Source: Aeromicrobium sp. A1-2
GTDB lineage: Bacteria; Actinomycetota; Actinomycetes; Propionibacteriales; Nocardioidaceae
Direction of reading: 5' to 3'
DNA length: 64,000 nucleotides
Assembly: GCF_003443875.1 (NCBI RefSeq)
Contig: NZ_CP027482.1
Location: forward strand, 124,001 to 188,000
Part shown: positions 1-10,894 of the stretch, piece by piece
Layout of the letters: each line of letters opens with the position of its first letter
How positions within the stretch are numbered: the first letter of the stretch is position 1
Translations under genes and position numbers: made by a program
Notes under the pieces: generated by a model
What the model was told of the DNA's origin: nothing
Database searches by the model: none
What the model saw: the letters and a program-made list of their open reading frames with translations, nothing else

Positions 1-1237
1 GATCCATCTCGTCGAGCATCAAGATGATGAACTTGGTCTGCTGCTCGATCATGAAGACCACCGAGTTGTGGCCGAGAGCTGTGTTGGGGCCGAGCATGAA
101 GTACAGGTTCGGGAAGCCGTTGATCGTCATGCCCATGTACGTCTCGACGCCGTTGTCGCGGAACTGCGTCGCGAGGTCGACGCCGTCCTTGCCCTTGATG
201 TCGAGGTAGTCGAAGGCATCGATGACGTGGAAGCCCGTGCCGTAGATGATCACGTCGGCCTCGTGCTTGACGCCGTTGCTGTCGATCACACCGTCGCTCA
301 GGATCTCCCGGACGCCGTCGGTGTTGAGCTCGACGTTGTCCCGCATGAACGTCGGGTAGTACGTGTTGGACTGCAGGACGCGCTTGCAGCCCAGCCGGTA
401 GTCCGGCGTCAGCTTGGCCCGCAGCTCGGGGTCCGGGATCGAGGTGGCGAGGTAGCGCTTGACGATCTTCTCGGCGAACGGCAGCACGTTGAGGTGGCCG
501 TTGAACGCGATCGCGCGAGCCTCGAGCGTCCAGTAGAGGGCGTTGCGGTACGCCCGCTGCGCTCCCGGGATCGTCCCGAAGGCCTTCTTGCGCCACTCGG
601 GCGTCGGCTTGTCCTTCTTGGGCAGCACCCAGGCCGGTGTGCGCTGGAAGACCGTGAGCTGGTCGACCTCCTGCGCGATGATCGGGACGAACTGGATCGC
701 GCTGGCGCCCGTGCCGATCACGACGACCTTCTTGCCCTTGAGGTCGACAGAGTGGTCCCACTCGGCGGAGTGGAACCTGGGTCCCTCGAAGGAGTCCGCG
801 CCGGCAATCTCCGGGACATTGGGGATGTGGAGCCCGCCGACGCCCGCGACGATCACCCGCGCCTGGTAGTCCTCACCGTTCGTGCGGATGGTCCACAGCT
901 TCTGGTCCTCGTCCCACGTCGCGCCCGTGACCTCGACGCCGAAGCTGATGTAGGGGCGGATGCCCTGCTCGTCGGCAACCTTGCGCATGTACGACCAGAT
1001 CTCCTCCTGGCCGGAGAAGCTCTTGCTCCAGTCGGTGTTGAGCTCGTACGAGAACGAGTACATGTGGCTGGGGACGTCGCACTCGCAGCCGGGGTAGGTG
1101 TTGTCGCGCCACGTGCCGCCGACGTCGTGGGCCTTCTCGAGGACGACGAAGTCCTCACGCCCGGCCTTGCGGAGCTTCATGGCGGCGCCCATGCCGGAGA
1201 AGCCGGTGCCGATGATGACGATGTCCTTTTTGATCAC
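1..1237 (-). CDS. Flavin-containing / Baeyer-Villiger-type monooxygenase (3' end beyond window)
   Basis: Predicted cytosolic FAD- and NADPH-dependent monooxygenase oxidising a carbonyl or related organic substrate. About 412 codons are visible and the C-terminus lies outside the window. The FAD Rossmann motif GTGFSG is at residues 10-15, the BVMO fingerprint FEGPRFHSAEW at 150-160, and the second nucleotide-binding motif GTGASA at about 175-180. An in-frame TGA two codons upstream leaves GTG at 1237 as the only sensible start. There is no spaced Shine-Dalgarno, but a TAGTAT box lies 7 nt upstream, so the mRNA is probably leaderless. It is divergent from a TetR regulator, and a perfect palindrome covers its -10 box, so repression by that regulator is likely. 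The substrate is unknown. Confidence 0.88.
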   Translation of the reverse strand, partial: MIKKDIVIIGTGFSGMGAAMKLRKAGREDFVVLEKAHDVGGTWRDNTYPGCECDVPSHMYSFSYELNTDWSKSFSGQEEIWSYMRKVADEQGIRPYISFGVEVTGATWDEDQKLWTIRTNGEDYQARVIVAGVGGLHIPNVPEIAGADSFEGPRFHSAEWDHSVDLKGKKVVVIGTGASAIQFVPIIAQEVDQLTVFQRTPAWVLPKKDKPTPEWRKKAFGTIPGAQRAYRNALYWTLEARAIAFNGHLNVLPFAEKIVKRYLATSIPDPELRAKLTPDYRLGCKRVLQSNTYYPTFMRDNVELNTDGVREILSDGVIDSNGVKHEADVIIYGTGFHVIDAFDYLDIKGKDGVDLATQFRDNGVETYMGMTINGFPNLYFMLGPNTALGHNSVVFMIEQQTKFIILMLDEMD

Positions 1238-1240
1238 CTT

Positions 1241-1261
1241 TCAGATACTATCGGTATCTGA
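1241..1261. promoter_or_regulatory. Palindromic operator covering the -10 box of the monooxygenase
   Basis: Perfect inverted repeat TCAGATAC-N5-GTATCTGA with 8-bp arms and a 5-bp spacer. On the minus strand it contains TAGTAT (1250-1245), a plausible -10 element placed 7 nt before the GTG start at 1237. A repressor bound here would block transcription of the monooxygenase. The adjacent divergent TetR protein is the obvious candidate ligand-responsive repressor. Confidence 0.7.
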
Positions 1262-1279
1262 GCATGATGCAAGACTGTT

Positions 1280-1297
1280 TCGGACCAAGTGGTCCGA
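1280..1297. promoter_or_regulatory. Second palindromic operator upstream of tetR
   Basis: Perfect inverted repeat TCGGACCA-AG-TGGTCCGA, 18 bp, lying between the divergent promoter region and the tetR start at 1316. Short-spacer palindromes of this shape are common TetR-family sites. It differs in sequence from the 1241-1261 palindrome, so either the regulator tolerates two site types or a second factor acts here. Confidence 0.6.
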
Positions 1298-1315
1298 CGG
1301 GCGAGGGAGTGGCGA

Positions 1316-1924
1316 GTGACGGTGGACGGCGTGCGGATCAGCAGGGCGGAGCGTCAGGCGCAGACGCGCGAGAGCCTGATTGCTGTCGCCCGGGAGATGT
1401 TCTTGTCGGATGGCTACGCAGCGACCTCGCTGGACAAGGTCGCGGTGCGCGCCGGCTTCTCCAAGGGCGCGGTCTACTCCAACTTCGCCGGCAAGGAACA
1501 GCTCTGCATGGCGGTGCTCGACAGCATTCACGAGGAGCAGATCGAAGGCGTCGTCATGGCGTTCACCGCCGACACCGATCTCGACGGGCGGATCGAGGCC
1601 TTCGCGGCCTGGGCCAGAGAAGGCCTGGGCCAGCCGCGCTGGACGGCCCTCGAGGTGGAATTCGGCGCGATCGCGCGGCAGAGCCCCTACGTCGCGACCG
1701 AGCTGGTCAAGCGGCACCGCGAGATCCGCGCGGCGATCGCCGACCTCGTCCGCCAGGTGACGGCGGAGGCCGGTCTGGGTGACTCGGTCGACGCTGACCA
1801 CGCCGCGACGGCACTGCTGAGCCTGGGCATCGGTCTGGGGACGCTACGGTCGCTGGACAGCACGATCGACGTCGGAGTGTTCGCCGACACGATGCGCGCG
1901 CTCCTCAAGAGCTCGACCGGCTGA
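1316..1924 (+). CDS. TetR/AcrR-family transcriptional regulator
   Basis: DNA-binding repressor of about 202 aa. The N-terminal helix-turn-helix reads FSKGAVYSNFAGKEQL, typical of TetR family helix 3 and the following region, after an upstream ERQAQTRESLIAVAREMF helix. The C-terminal two thirds is an all-helical ligand and dimerisation domain with no recognisable ligand signature. An upstream GTG at 1289 is in frame, but GTG 1316 has a GAGGGAG Shine-Dalgarno at 1302-1308 and is preferred. The gene is divergent from the flavin monooxygenase with two palindromes between, so the likely role is substrate-responsive control of that enzyme and of itself. Confidence 0.85.
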   Translation: MTVDGVRISRAERQAQTRESLIAVAREMFLSDGYAATSLDKVAVRAGFSKGAVYSNFAGKEQLCMAVLDSIHEEQIEGVVMAFTADTDLDGRIEAFAAWAREGLGQPRWTALEVEFGAIARQSPYVATELVKRHREIRAAIADLVRQVTAEAGLGDSVDADHAATALLSLGIGLGTLRSLDSTIDVGVFADTMRALLKSSTG

Positions 1925-1955
1925 CCAGAGGCCGGCGGCCGAGCGGTGGCGTGAC

Positions 1956-2447
1956 TCAGTAGCCGCCGTTGGCCTTGAAGCGGTCGTACGAGGCCTGGAT
2001 CTCGGCCTCGGCCTCGATGCGACCGGTCCAAGTGGATCCCTCGACCGACTTGCCGGGCTCGAGGTCCTTGTAGACCGTGAAGAAGTGCTCGATCTCGAGC
2101 CGGTCGAACTCGGGCACGTGGTGGATGTCGCGCAGGTGCTCCTGGCGAGGATCCTTGGCGGGGACACACAGGACCTTGTCGTCGCCGCCGGCCTCGTCGG
2201 TCATGCGGAACATGCCGATCGTGCGGCACGAGATGACGCAACCCGGGAACGTCGGCTCGGACAGCAGGACGAGCGCGTCAAGCGGATCGCTGTCCATGCC
2301 GAGGCTGTCGTCGATGAAGCCGTAGTCGGCCGGGTACTGCGTGGCGGTGAACAGCGTGCGGTCGAGGCGAATGCGATGCGACGCGTGGTCGACCTCGTAC
2401 TTGTTGCGGCTGCCCTTGGGGATCTCCACGGTGACGTCGAAAATCAC
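1956..2447 (-). CDS. ppa: Inorganic pyrophosphatase (family I)
   Basis: Hydrolyses pyrophosphate to two phosphates in the cytosol, driving biosynthetic reactions forward. The protein is 163 aa, the usual bacterial size. The N-terminal [14 protein letters not shown], the central [25 protein letters not shown] with its metal-binding aspartates, and [13 protein letters not shown] match family I. GTG at 2447 is chosen because GGAGG precedes it at ideal spacing and the resulting N-terminus ([12 protein letters not shown]) lines up with the M. tuberculosis enzyme as I recall it. A longer in-frame extension exists but is unnecessary. It is divergent from dacB. Confidence 0.95.
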   Translation of the reverse strand: MIFDVTVEIPKGSRNKYEVDHASHRIRLDRTLFTATQYPADYGFIDDSLGMDSDPLDALVLLSEPTFPGCVISCRTIGMFRMTDEAGGDDKVLCVPAKDPRQEHLRDIHHVPEFDRLEIEHFFTVYKDLEPGKSVEGSTWTGRIEAEAEIQASYDRFKANGGY

Positions 2448-2509
2448 TGGTGCCTCCGGCGGTTGAATTTTGGCTGCGCGTGCCATGCGGCACCGCGCGA
2501 TGTGTTCTC

Positions 2510-2515
2510 TATAGT
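2510..2515 (+). promoter_or_regulatory. -10 box (TATAGT) of dacB
   Basis: TATAGT lies 9 nt upstream of the GTG start of the D,D-carboxypeptidase at 2525. No convincing -35 is visible. The distance implies a very short or absent 5' leader. Confidence 0.5.
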
Positions 2516-2524
2516 CTGGCCCAT

Positions 2525-3934
2525 GTGGCCGCTCCGAATGAAACCAGGGTCTCGCGGCCCCGCGGTGGCATCCTCATCCCGGCCGTCGTGCTGGCTCTTG
2601 TCGTGGCGCTCGGCATCGTGCTGTGGCAGCGCGGCTCCCTCAACGCCCTGATCTGCGACGGCGACTGCGGGCCGTCCAACGTCATCCCTCCCGCAATGCT
2701 CACGACGGACTCGACCCCTGACCCTGAGGTGGTGGTGCAGGCCAGCGCCGGTGATCTCGATCCGGCCAAGGTCGCGGCAGCGATCAAGTCCGGGCTGGGC
2801 GCACCCGTGCTCGGATCCCGGGTGGGCTATTCCGCGATCTCTCCGGCAGACGGACGCGAGATCGCGTCATCGGGCACGACGGCCTACATCCCGGCCTCGA
2901 CGACCAAGGTGCTCACGAGCTTCGCCGCGCTGTCCCTGATCGACCCGCAGACGACTTTCGCGACCCGTGTCATGCAGCAGGGCGACCGCATCGTGCTGGT
3001 CGGCGGTGGCGATCCCTATCTGGTGACGAAGATCAGCAAGAAGCCCGATCGGGCGGTCAAGGCCGACCTGACGACGCTGGCCCGACAGGTGGCCGCAGCG
3101 TTGAAGGAGTCGGGTTCGACGACCGTCCGGCTGGGGTTCGACGAGTCGTTGTTCACCGGACCGGCAGCGAGCCCCACGTGGGAGCCGTCCTACGTCAGCG
3201 AGAACATCGCGACCCCCGTGAGCGCACTCTGGGTCGACCAGGGGGTCGAGGGCGGGGTGCGCGCGAAGGAGCCGGCCGCGGCCGCGGCCAGGAAGTTCGC
3301 TGGGCTGCTGTCCGACCGAGGGATCACGGTGTCGGGTGATCCGGTGGCCGCCGAGGCTCCCGCCGGTGCCGCCACGATCGGCGTGGCAGACAGCGCGACC
3401 GTGGCAAGGATCGTCGAGCGGCTGGTGCGCACCAGCGACAACGAGGCCGCCGAGGTCATGCTGCGCCAGCTGGCCCTGGCGGCCGACCAGCCCGCGACGT
3501 TCGACGGTGGCACGGCCGCGGTGACGAACGTCCTGGAGGCTGCCGACGTCGACACAGCAGGTCTCGTGCTCCGCGACGGCAGCGGCCTGTCCCGGTCCAA
3601 TCGCATCGCGCCGCGAACCCTGGCCGAGACGATCAACGTCGCGGCGACGACAACCCGCACATCAGGACTGCTCCCGGACCTGCCGGTCAGCGGCTTCACC
3701 GGCACCCTGGTCGACCGATTCGCGCGGCTCACGACGTCGTTGGGCACGGTCCGGGCCAAGACCGGGACCCTGTCCGGCGTGCACTCGTTGGCCGGTTTCG
3801 CTCTCGACTCCGGCGGGCGTCCGGTCGTGTTCGCGCTGATGGCCGATCGCACCGACCGGGCCGAGCCGTTGGCGGCCCAGGCCGCGCTGGACCGCGTCGC
3901 GGCGTCGATCGCGGCATGTGACTGCGGGGCCTGA
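2525..3934 (+). CDS. dacB: D-alanyl-D-alanine carboxypeptidase/endopeptidase, PBP4 family (S13)
   Basis: Membrane-anchored peptidoglycan hydrolase that trims or cleaves D-Ala-containing peptides outside the cell; about 469 aa. One N-terminal membrane segment lies near residues 16-36. The three penicillin-binding motifs are present: SxxK as STTK at about 115-118, SxN as SDN at about 294-296, and KTG at about 402-404. GTG at 2525 is chosen because it follows a TATAGT box, immediately precedes the membrane anchor, and the upstream in-frame codons overlap the ppa promoter region. The position next to ppa and the tilS-hpt genes is usual for actinobacteria. Confidence 0.9.
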   Translation: MAAPNETRVSRPRGGILIPAVVLALVVALGIVLWQRGSLNALICDGDCGPSNVIPPAMLTTDSTPDPEVVVQASAGDLDPAKVAAAIKSGLGAPVLGSRVGYSAISPADGREIASSGTTAYIPASTTKVLTSFAALSLIDPQTTFATRVMQQGDRIVLVGGGDPYLVTKISKKPDRAVKADLTTLARQVAAALKESGSTTVRLGFDESLFTGPAASPTWEPSYVSENIATPVSALWVDQGVEGGVRAKEPAAAAARKFAGLLSDRGITVSGDPVAAEAPAGAATIGVADSATVARIVERLVRTSDNEAAEVMLRQLALAADQPATFDGGTAAVTNVLEAADVDTAGLVLRDGSGLSRSNRIAPRTLAETINVAATTTRTSGLLPDLPVSGFTGTLVDRFARLTTSLGTVRAKTGTLSGVHSLAGFALDSGGRPVVFALMADRTDRAEPLAAQAALDRVAASIAACDCGA

Positions 3935-3974
3935 GTCAGCCTCGCGGCTACCGCTCAGGCCGTAGGTTGGTCGC

Positions 3975-5021
3975 ATGATCGATTGGAAGTTCGCTCTCTC
4001 GACGGCGACGAAGCTGTCGAAGCCAGGCCCCGTCGTGTCGGAGGCCGAGGTCGCCGAGGCGGTGGCGGAGCTCCGGGAGGGAGCTGCCCGGTCCGAGGCG
4101 CCGGTCCGCGAGTTCAGCGATCTGCACGCCACGTCCGCCACGGCACCGGTTCTCGTGATCGATCGGCCGCGTTGGATCGAGGCCAACCTCGACACGTTCC
4201 GGCTCGTCATGGACCCCGTGGCAGCCAAGCTCGCCGAGTCCAACAAGATGCCGACCGGGATGGCCCGGACGGTCGGCGAGAAGATCAGCGGTGCCGAGCT
4301 CGGCGCCCTGATGTCATTCATGTCCTCCAAGGTGCTGGGACAGTTCGACCCGTTCTGGAGCGGCCCCGATGGGGAAGCCGGCAGGTTGCTGCTGGTCGCG
4401 CCCAACATCGTGCAGGCCGAGCGCCAGCTCGACGTCGATCCCCACGACTTCCGTCTCTGGGTGTGCCTGCACGAGGAGACGCACCGGGTGCAGTTCACGG
4501 CTGTTGACTGGATGCGGGGCCACCTGCGGTCGTTGCTCGACGAGTTCGTGGACGCGACCGACCTCGACGCCTCCGCGTTGTCGTCGCTGGTCACCGAGGG
4601 GCTGGGCGAAGCGATCCGGATCGTCCGGGGTGACTCCGAGGCCTCATTGGCCGAGCTGTTCCAAAATGACAAGCAGCGCGAGATCGTCGACAGGATGACC
4701 GGCATCATGTCGCTGCTGGAGGGCCATGCCGATGTCGTGATGGATGGGGTCGGGCCCGAGGTCATCCCGACCGTGGCGGACATCCGCCGCAAATTCACCC
4801 AGCGGCGCAAGAGCGCCGGAGGCCTCGACCTCGTCCTGCGGCGGCTGCTTGGTCTCGACGCCAAGATGCGGCAGTACCGCGACGGTGCCGTGTTCGTGCG
4901 CGAGGTCAACGAAGTCGTGGGCCTCTCGGGATTCAACGCGGTCTGGGCCGAGCCCGCCAACCTGCCGACCGCCACGGAGATCCTCGATCCTGCGTCGTGG
5001 GTCTCCCGCGTGCACGGCTAG
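3975..5021 (+). CDS. Zincin-like metallopeptidase family protein (DUF2342)
   Basis: Conserved actinobacterial protein of 348 aa with an HEETH zinc-binding motif at residues 166-170, consistent with the DUF2342/zincin-like family sometimes labelled 'coenzyme F420 biosynthesis associated'. No signal peptide is visible, so it is probably cytosolic. Its substrate is unknown. The ATG follows TAGGTT (3963-3968) by 6 nt, suggesting a leaderless transcript. The stop lies 5 nt before tilS. The dacB - DUF2342 - tilS - hpt - ftsH order is a conserved actinobacterial neighbourhood, but the sequence does not show how it relates to tRNA or purine metabolism. Confidence 0.8.
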   Translation: MIDWKFALSTATKLSKPGPVVSEAEVAEAVAELREGAARSEAPVREFSDLHATSATAPVLVIDRPRWIEANLDTFRLVMDPVAAKLAESNKMPTGMARTVGEKISGAELGALMSFMSSKVLGQFDPFWSGPDGEAGRLLLVAPNIVQAERQLDVDPHDFRLWVCLHEETHRVQFTAVDWMRGHLRSLLDEFVDATDLDASALSSLVTEGLGEAIRIVRGDSEASLAELFQNDKQREIVDRMTGIMSLLEGHADVVMDGVGPEVIPTVADIRRKFTQRRKSAGGLDLVLRRLLGLDAKMRQYRDGAVFVREVNEVVGLSGFNAVWAEPANLPTATEILDPASWVSRVHG

Positions 5022-5026
5022 ATCGT

Positions 5027-5980
5027 ATGGGCGGCGCTCTGGACCGCGCGGTCGCGACGGGTCGCAACCTGGTGCGTGCCGCGCTGCTCGACCTCGGACC
5101 CGGCAGCCGGCTCGTCGTCGGGGTCTCGGGCGGGGCCGACTCGCTGGCGCTGGCGGCCGTGACGGCGTTCGTGGCCGATCGGGCGTCGTACGAGCTGATC
5201 GCCGTGATCGTCGACCACCAGCTCCAGTCCGGATCGGGCCAGGTGGCTGCCACAGCCGCTGGCCAGCTCCGCGACCTCGGTGTCGAGACCGAGGTCGTGC
5301 GTGTCGACGTCGGTCGGCACGGCGGTCCTGAGGCCGCGGCCCGGCGAGCTCGGCACGAGGCGCTGCAGCGTTCGGCGCCCGATGCGGTTCTGCTCGGGCA
5401 CACGCTTGACGACCAGGCAGAGACCGTGCTGCTCGGACTGGGCAGGGGATCGGGACCGCGCTCGATCGCCGGGATGCCGCCGAGCGACGGGATGACCCGC
5501 CGGCCGTTCCTGGCGCTGCGCCGCGCCGATACCGAACGCATCTGCCGTGCGCATGGCCTGCAGTGGTGGACCGATCCGCACAACTCCGATCCGGCCTACC
5601 GCCGGTCCCGCATCCGCGCCGAGGTCATGCCGGTCCTCGAGGATGTCCTGGGCGGCGGGGTCGCCGAGGCCCTCGCACGTACGGCCGAGCAGGTGCGGGC
5701 CGACGGTGCGTACCTCGACGCGCTCGCAGCGGACGTCAGCTGCCCGCTCGAGGTCTCGACGCTCCTGGCCCTCGCGCCGGCGATCCGTTCGAGGGCCCTG
5801 CGCCGCACCGCGCTCGAAGCAGGCGTCGACGGCTCCGCGTTGACCTCGACGCATCTCGGCGAGCTCGACCGACTCGTCACCGACTGGCGCGGGCAGCAGC
5901 GGATTGAGCTGCCCGGCGGGCTCGCGTGCGTACGGGTGGGGGATGTCCTGTCGTACGTCAGGACCCCTGTGGGAGGCTGA
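5027..5980 (+). CDS. tilS: tRNA(Ile)-lysidine synthetase
   Basis: Converts the wobble cytidine of the CAU-anticodon isoleucine tRNA to lysidine using ATP and lysine, switching it from Met to Ile decoding. The PP-loop ATPase motif SGGADS is near residues 37-42, and the LGHTLDDQAETVLL segment and ..RSRIRAEVMP region match TilS. The protein is 317 aa, lacking the long C-terminal domain of enterobacterial TilS, as is usual in actinobacteria. ATG 5027 is chosen over in-frame upstream codons that overlap the preceding gene. It is followed closely by hpt, whose Shine-Dalgarno lies inside the tilS 3' end. Confidence 0.92.
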   Translation: MGGALDRAVATGRNLVRAALLDLGPGSRLVVGVSGGADSLALAAVTAFVADRASYELIAVIVDHQLQSGSGQVAATAAGQLRDLGVETEVVRVDVGRHGGPEAAARRARHEALQRSAPDAVLLGHTLDDQAETVLLGLGRGSGPRSIAGMPPSDGMTRRPFLALRRADTERICRAHGLQWWTDPHNSDPAYRRSRIRAEVMPVLEDVLGGGVAEALARTAEQVRADGAYLDALAADVSCPLEVSTLLALAPAIRSRALRRTALEAGVDGSALTSTHLGELDRLVTDWRGQQRIELPGGLACVRVGDVLSYVRTPVGG

Positions 5981-5984
5981 ACCC

Positions 5985-6542
5985 GTGGACCAGACACATG
6001 TCGCAGACGACCTCGAGCTCGACCAGACCCTGTTCACGGAAGAGCAGATCGTCTCCCGACTCAAGGAGATGGCCGTTCAGATCGAGATCGACTACGCGGG
6101 CAAGGACATCCTGCTCGTCGGAGTCCTCAAGGGCGCGGTGATGGTCATGGCCGATCTTGCCCGCAGCCTGGACCGGCATGTCGAGATGGACTGGATGGCG
6201 GTGTCGTCCTACGGGTCGGGCACCAAGTCGTCCGGGGTGGTGCGGATCCTCAAGGATCTCGACACCGATCTGGAGGGTCGGCACGTCCTGATCGTCGAGG
6301 ACATCATCGACACCGGACTCACGCTGTCCTGGCTCATCACCAACCTGCGGTCGCGCGGCCCGGCGTCCGTCGAGATCGCGACGCTGCTGCGCAAGCCCGA
6401 CGCGCAGCAGATGGACGTCGAGGTCAAGTACGTCGGTTTCGACATCCCCAACGCATTCGTCGTGGGCTACGGACTGGACTTCAACGAGAAGTACCGCAAC
6501 CTGCGCTGCATCGGCACCCTCGCGCCACACGTCTACTCCTGA
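5985..6542 (+). CDS. hpt: Hypoxanthine phosphoribosyltransferase
   Basis: Purine salvage enzyme making IMP or GMP from hypoxanthine or guanine plus PRPP; 185 aa. The PRPP-binding signature VLIVEDIIDTGLTL and the early LVGVLKGAVMVMADL segment identify it. GTG 5985 is chosen because GGGAGG (5971-5976) precedes it at good spacing; this Shine-Dalgarno overlaps the tilS stop, so the two genes are co-transcribed. Downstream is the ftsH leader. Confidence 0.93.
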   Translation: MDQTHVADDLELDQTLFTEEQIVSRLKEMAVQIEIDYAGKDILLVGVLKGAVMVMADLARSLDRHVEMDWMAVSSYGSGTKSSGVVRILKDLDTDLEGRHVLIVEDIIDTGLTLSWLITNLRSRGPASVEIATLLRKPDAQQMDVEVKYVGFDIPNAFVVGYGLDFNEKYRNLRCIGTLAPHVYS

Positions 6543-6644
6543 CACGGCTGTCCCTGCACTGATTTTGGGGAACCATCGAGCCCGGACAACTCGTTCCACA
6601 GGTGGACGGTGCTGCGTGTACCGTCTCCTTACCGACAAGCGCAC

Positions 6645-6674
6645 AGGAGGAGTGGACCCGCTCCACGCCCGTAC

Positions 6675-6677
<3 letters not shown>
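6645..6677 (+). promoter_or_regulatory. ftsH translation-initiation region with remote Shine-Dalgarno and spacer hairpin
   Basis: The only strong Shine-Dalgarno (AGGAGG, 6645-6650) is 24 nt from the ftsH ATG at 6675. A GTGGA-CCCGC-TCCAC hairpin (6652-6666) lies between; folding it would reduce the effective spacing to about 9 nt. Alternatively GTG at 6652 opens an 8-codon reading frame whose TGA overlaps the ftsH ATG, which would couple translation. A TACCGT box near 6620 may be the -10 element. Confidence 0.45.
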
Positions 6678-8680
<2,003 letters not shown>

Positions 8681-8684
<4 letters not shown>

Positions 8685-9247
8685 CGGTTGACCGGCCGCG
8701 CGCCGAGGCGGCGATCCGGGAGCTGTTGATCGCGGTCGGGGAGGATCCCGACCGCGAGGGCCTGCGGGACACCCCGGCGCGCGTCGCCAAGTCGTACGAG
8801 GAGCTGCTCGCCGGGCTCGACCAGAGTCCGGAGGACGTCCTGACCGCGGTCTTCGAGGTTGGTCACGACGAGCTCGTGCTGGTCAAGGACATCGAGATGT
8901 GGTCGATGTGCGAGCACCACCTGGTGCCGTTCTTCGGTGTCGCCCACGTGGGCTACATCCCGACCGACGGCGGCCGGGTGACGGGCCTGTCCAAGCTCGC
9001 GCGGGTCGTCGACGTGTACGCCCGTCGCCCGCAGGTGCAGGAGCGGCTCACGACGCAGATCGCGGACGCGCTCATCACCCACCTCAATCCCCGCGGCGTC
9101 ATCGTCGTGATCGAGGCCGAGCACCTGTGCATGACGATGCGGGGTGTCCGCAAGGGCGGCGCGAGGACCGTCACGAGTGCCGTGCGCGGTCAGCTGCGCG
9201 ATCCGGCGACCCGCGCGGAGGCCATGGGCCTCATCACGGCACGCTAG
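8681..9247 (+). CDS. folE: GTP cyclohydrolase I
   Basis: First step of tetrahydrofolate synthesis: GTP to 7,8-dihydroneopterin triphosphate plus formate. The protein is 188 aa and a homodecameric zinc enzyme in the family. The zinc and catalytic signature [11 protein letters not shown], the following [20 protein letters not shown] and the C-terminal CMTMRGVRK are all present. The GTG start overlaps the ftsH stop by 4 nt, implying translational coupling. Confidence 0.96.
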
Positions 9248-9254
9248 TGGTGTG

Positions 9255-10085
9255 ATGCTTGGACTGCCTGACGACCGCTGCCTCGTGATGGGGGTCGTCA
9301 ACGTGACGCCTGACTCGTTCTCGGACGGGGGCAGGTGGCTCGACGCGGACACCGCGATCCGGCACGGCATCGATCTGGTCTCCGAGGGCGCCGACCTGGT
9401 TGATGTCGGGGGCGAGTCGACAAGACCCGGGGCGATCAGGATCGATGGCGATGAGGAGCTGCGCCGGGTCATCCCGGTCATCCGCGGCCTGGTCGCGGAG
9501 GGCATCGCGGTGTCGGTCGACACGATGCGGGCATCGACTGCGCGCGAGTCGCTGGAGGCCGGCGCGTCGATCGTCAACGATGTCTCCGGAGGGCGGGCCG
9601 ATCCCGACATGATGGCGCTGGCGGCGCAGACCGGATCACCGATCGTGTTGATGCACTGGCGCGAGCACTCCGCCGTGATGCAACAGCACACGCACTACGA
9701 CGACCTCGTCGAGGACATCACCCGGGAACTCGTGGTGCAGGTCAACGCGGCGGTGCACGCCGGCGTCGACCCCGAGCGGATCATCCTCGATCCCGGCCTG
9801 GGCTTCTCCAAGACGGGTGACCAGAACTGGACGGTCCTGGCACGCCTGGATGCCTTCGTGGCGCTGCGCCACCCGCTGCTCGTGGCCGCGTCCCGCAAAC
9901 GATTCCTGGGTGAGTTGCTGTCCGATGGTGACGAGCTGCGGCCCACCGACCGCCGTGACGATGGAACCGCCGCGATCACCACGCTGGCCGCCCGGGCGGG
10001 GGCCTGGTGCGTGCGCGTTCACGACCCTGCAGCCTCGGCCGATGCCGTACGCGTGGTCGCTCGACTCGGTCGCGAGGCGCGATGA
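9255..10085 (+). CDS. folP: Dihydropteroate synthase
   Basis: Condenses 6-hydroxymethyl-7,8-dihydropterin diphosphate with p-aminobenzoate; the sulfonamide target. It is a 276-aa TIM barrel with GVVNVTPDSFSDGG near the N-terminus, the pterin site DVGGESTRPGA, and DPGLGFSKT. ATG 9255 or the GTG one codon earlier (9252) are both possible. It follows folE by 7 nt and overlaps the next gene by ATGA. Confidence 0.95.
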   Translation: MLGLPDDRCLVMGVVNVTPDSFSDGGRWLDADTAIRHGIDLVSEGADLVDVGGESTRPGAIRIDGDEELRRVIPVIRGLVAEGIAVSVDTMRASTARESLEAGASIVNDVSGGRADPDMMALAAQTGSPIVLMHWREHSAVMQQHTHYDDLVEDITRELVVQVNAAVHAGVDPERIILDPGLGFSKTGDQNWTVLARLDAFVALRHPLLVAASRKRFLGELLSDGDELRPTDRRDDGTAAITTLAARAGAWCVRVHDPAASADAVRVVARLGREAR

Positions 10086-10516
10086 ACGCGACCGTGCTCG
10101 CCGTCCATGGGGCGTTCTACGACGCCGTGGAGACCGGCGACGTCGACCTGATGGCCTCGCTCTGGGTCGACGACGCAGAAACGTCATGCGTCCACCCCGG
10201 CGCGCTTCCCCTCCGCGGGACGGCGCAGGTCCTGCGCTCGTGGACCGTGCTGATGGCCAATGTCGGCTACATCCAGTTCTTCCTGACCGACATCCAGGTC
10301 GTGACCTTCCCGCGTGGCGCGGACGAGCCCACGACCGCGTTGGTCAGCTGCACCGAGAACATCCTCTCCGGCGAGGGGTTGGTCTCTCCCGAGGCATTCT
10401 CGGGGGGCAAGGCGGTGTGCACCAGCATCTTGGTCAGCCGGCCGGGCGGGTGGAAGTTCTGGTCCCGCCACGCCTCGCCGATCGCCGAGCTCATCGTCCC
10501 TGACACGAAGGACTGA
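10082..10516 (+). CDS. NTF2-like (SnoaL-type) protein of the folate operon
   Basis: Small alpha+beta cone protein of 144 aa. The YDAVETGDVDLMASLWVDD start and GTAQVLRSWTVLMA segment are typical of the NTF2-like superfamily, in which members may be enzymes or simply bind ligands. It starts inside the folP stop (ATGA) and is followed by folB, so it is translated with the folate enzymes. No catalytic assignment can be made from sequence; a pterin-related role, such as the dephosphorylation of dihydroneopterin triphosphate that the operon otherwise lacks, is a speculation from position only. Confidence 0.8.
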   Translation: MNATVLAVHGAFYDAVETGDVDLMASLWVDDAETSCVHPGALPLRGTAQVLRSWTVLMANVGYIQFFLTDIQVVTFPRGADEPTTALVSCTENILSGEGLVSPEAFSGGKAVCTSILVSRPGGWKFWSRHASPIAELIVPDTKD

Positions 10517-10519
10517 TCC

Positions 10520-10894
10520 ATGATTCCCGACGGACTCGACCGCATCGACCTGCGCGGGATCTCCGCCCATGGGCATCACGGGGTGTTTCCGGAGGAGCGC
10601 CGCGACGGGCAGAAGTTCATCCTCGACGTGAGCCTCGGGCTGGACCTTGGACCCGCCGCGCGTGAGCACGACCTGACCAAGACGGTGCACTACGGAGTCC
10701 TGGCACAGCAGGTGCATGACGCCATCGTGGGGGAGCCGGTCGACCTGATTGAGACGTTGGCGCTTCGTGTGGTGGACTTGTGCCTGGCCGAAGAGTCGGT
10801 CCGATGGGCTAGCGTGACGGTGCACAAGCCGGAGGCGCCCATCAAGGTGGCGTTCGACGATGTCGCCGTGACGATAGAGCGGAGCAAACTGTGA
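10520..10894 (+). CDS. folB: Dihydroneopterin aldolase
   Basis: Cleaves 7,8-dihydroneopterin to 6-hydroxymethyl-7,8-dihydropterin and glycolaldehyde; 124 aa, usual size. RIDLRGISAHGHHGVFPEER is the N-terminal pterin-pocket signature, and the substrate-binding glutamate lies in IETLALRV. It ends overlapping the folK GTG start by 4 nt. Confidence 0.94.
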   Translation: MIPDGLDRIDLRGISAHGHHGVFPEERRDGQKFILDVSLGLDLGPAAREHDLTKTVHYGVLAQQVHDAIVGEPVDLIETLALRVVDLCLAEESVRWASVTVHKPEAPIKVAFDDVAVTIERSKL

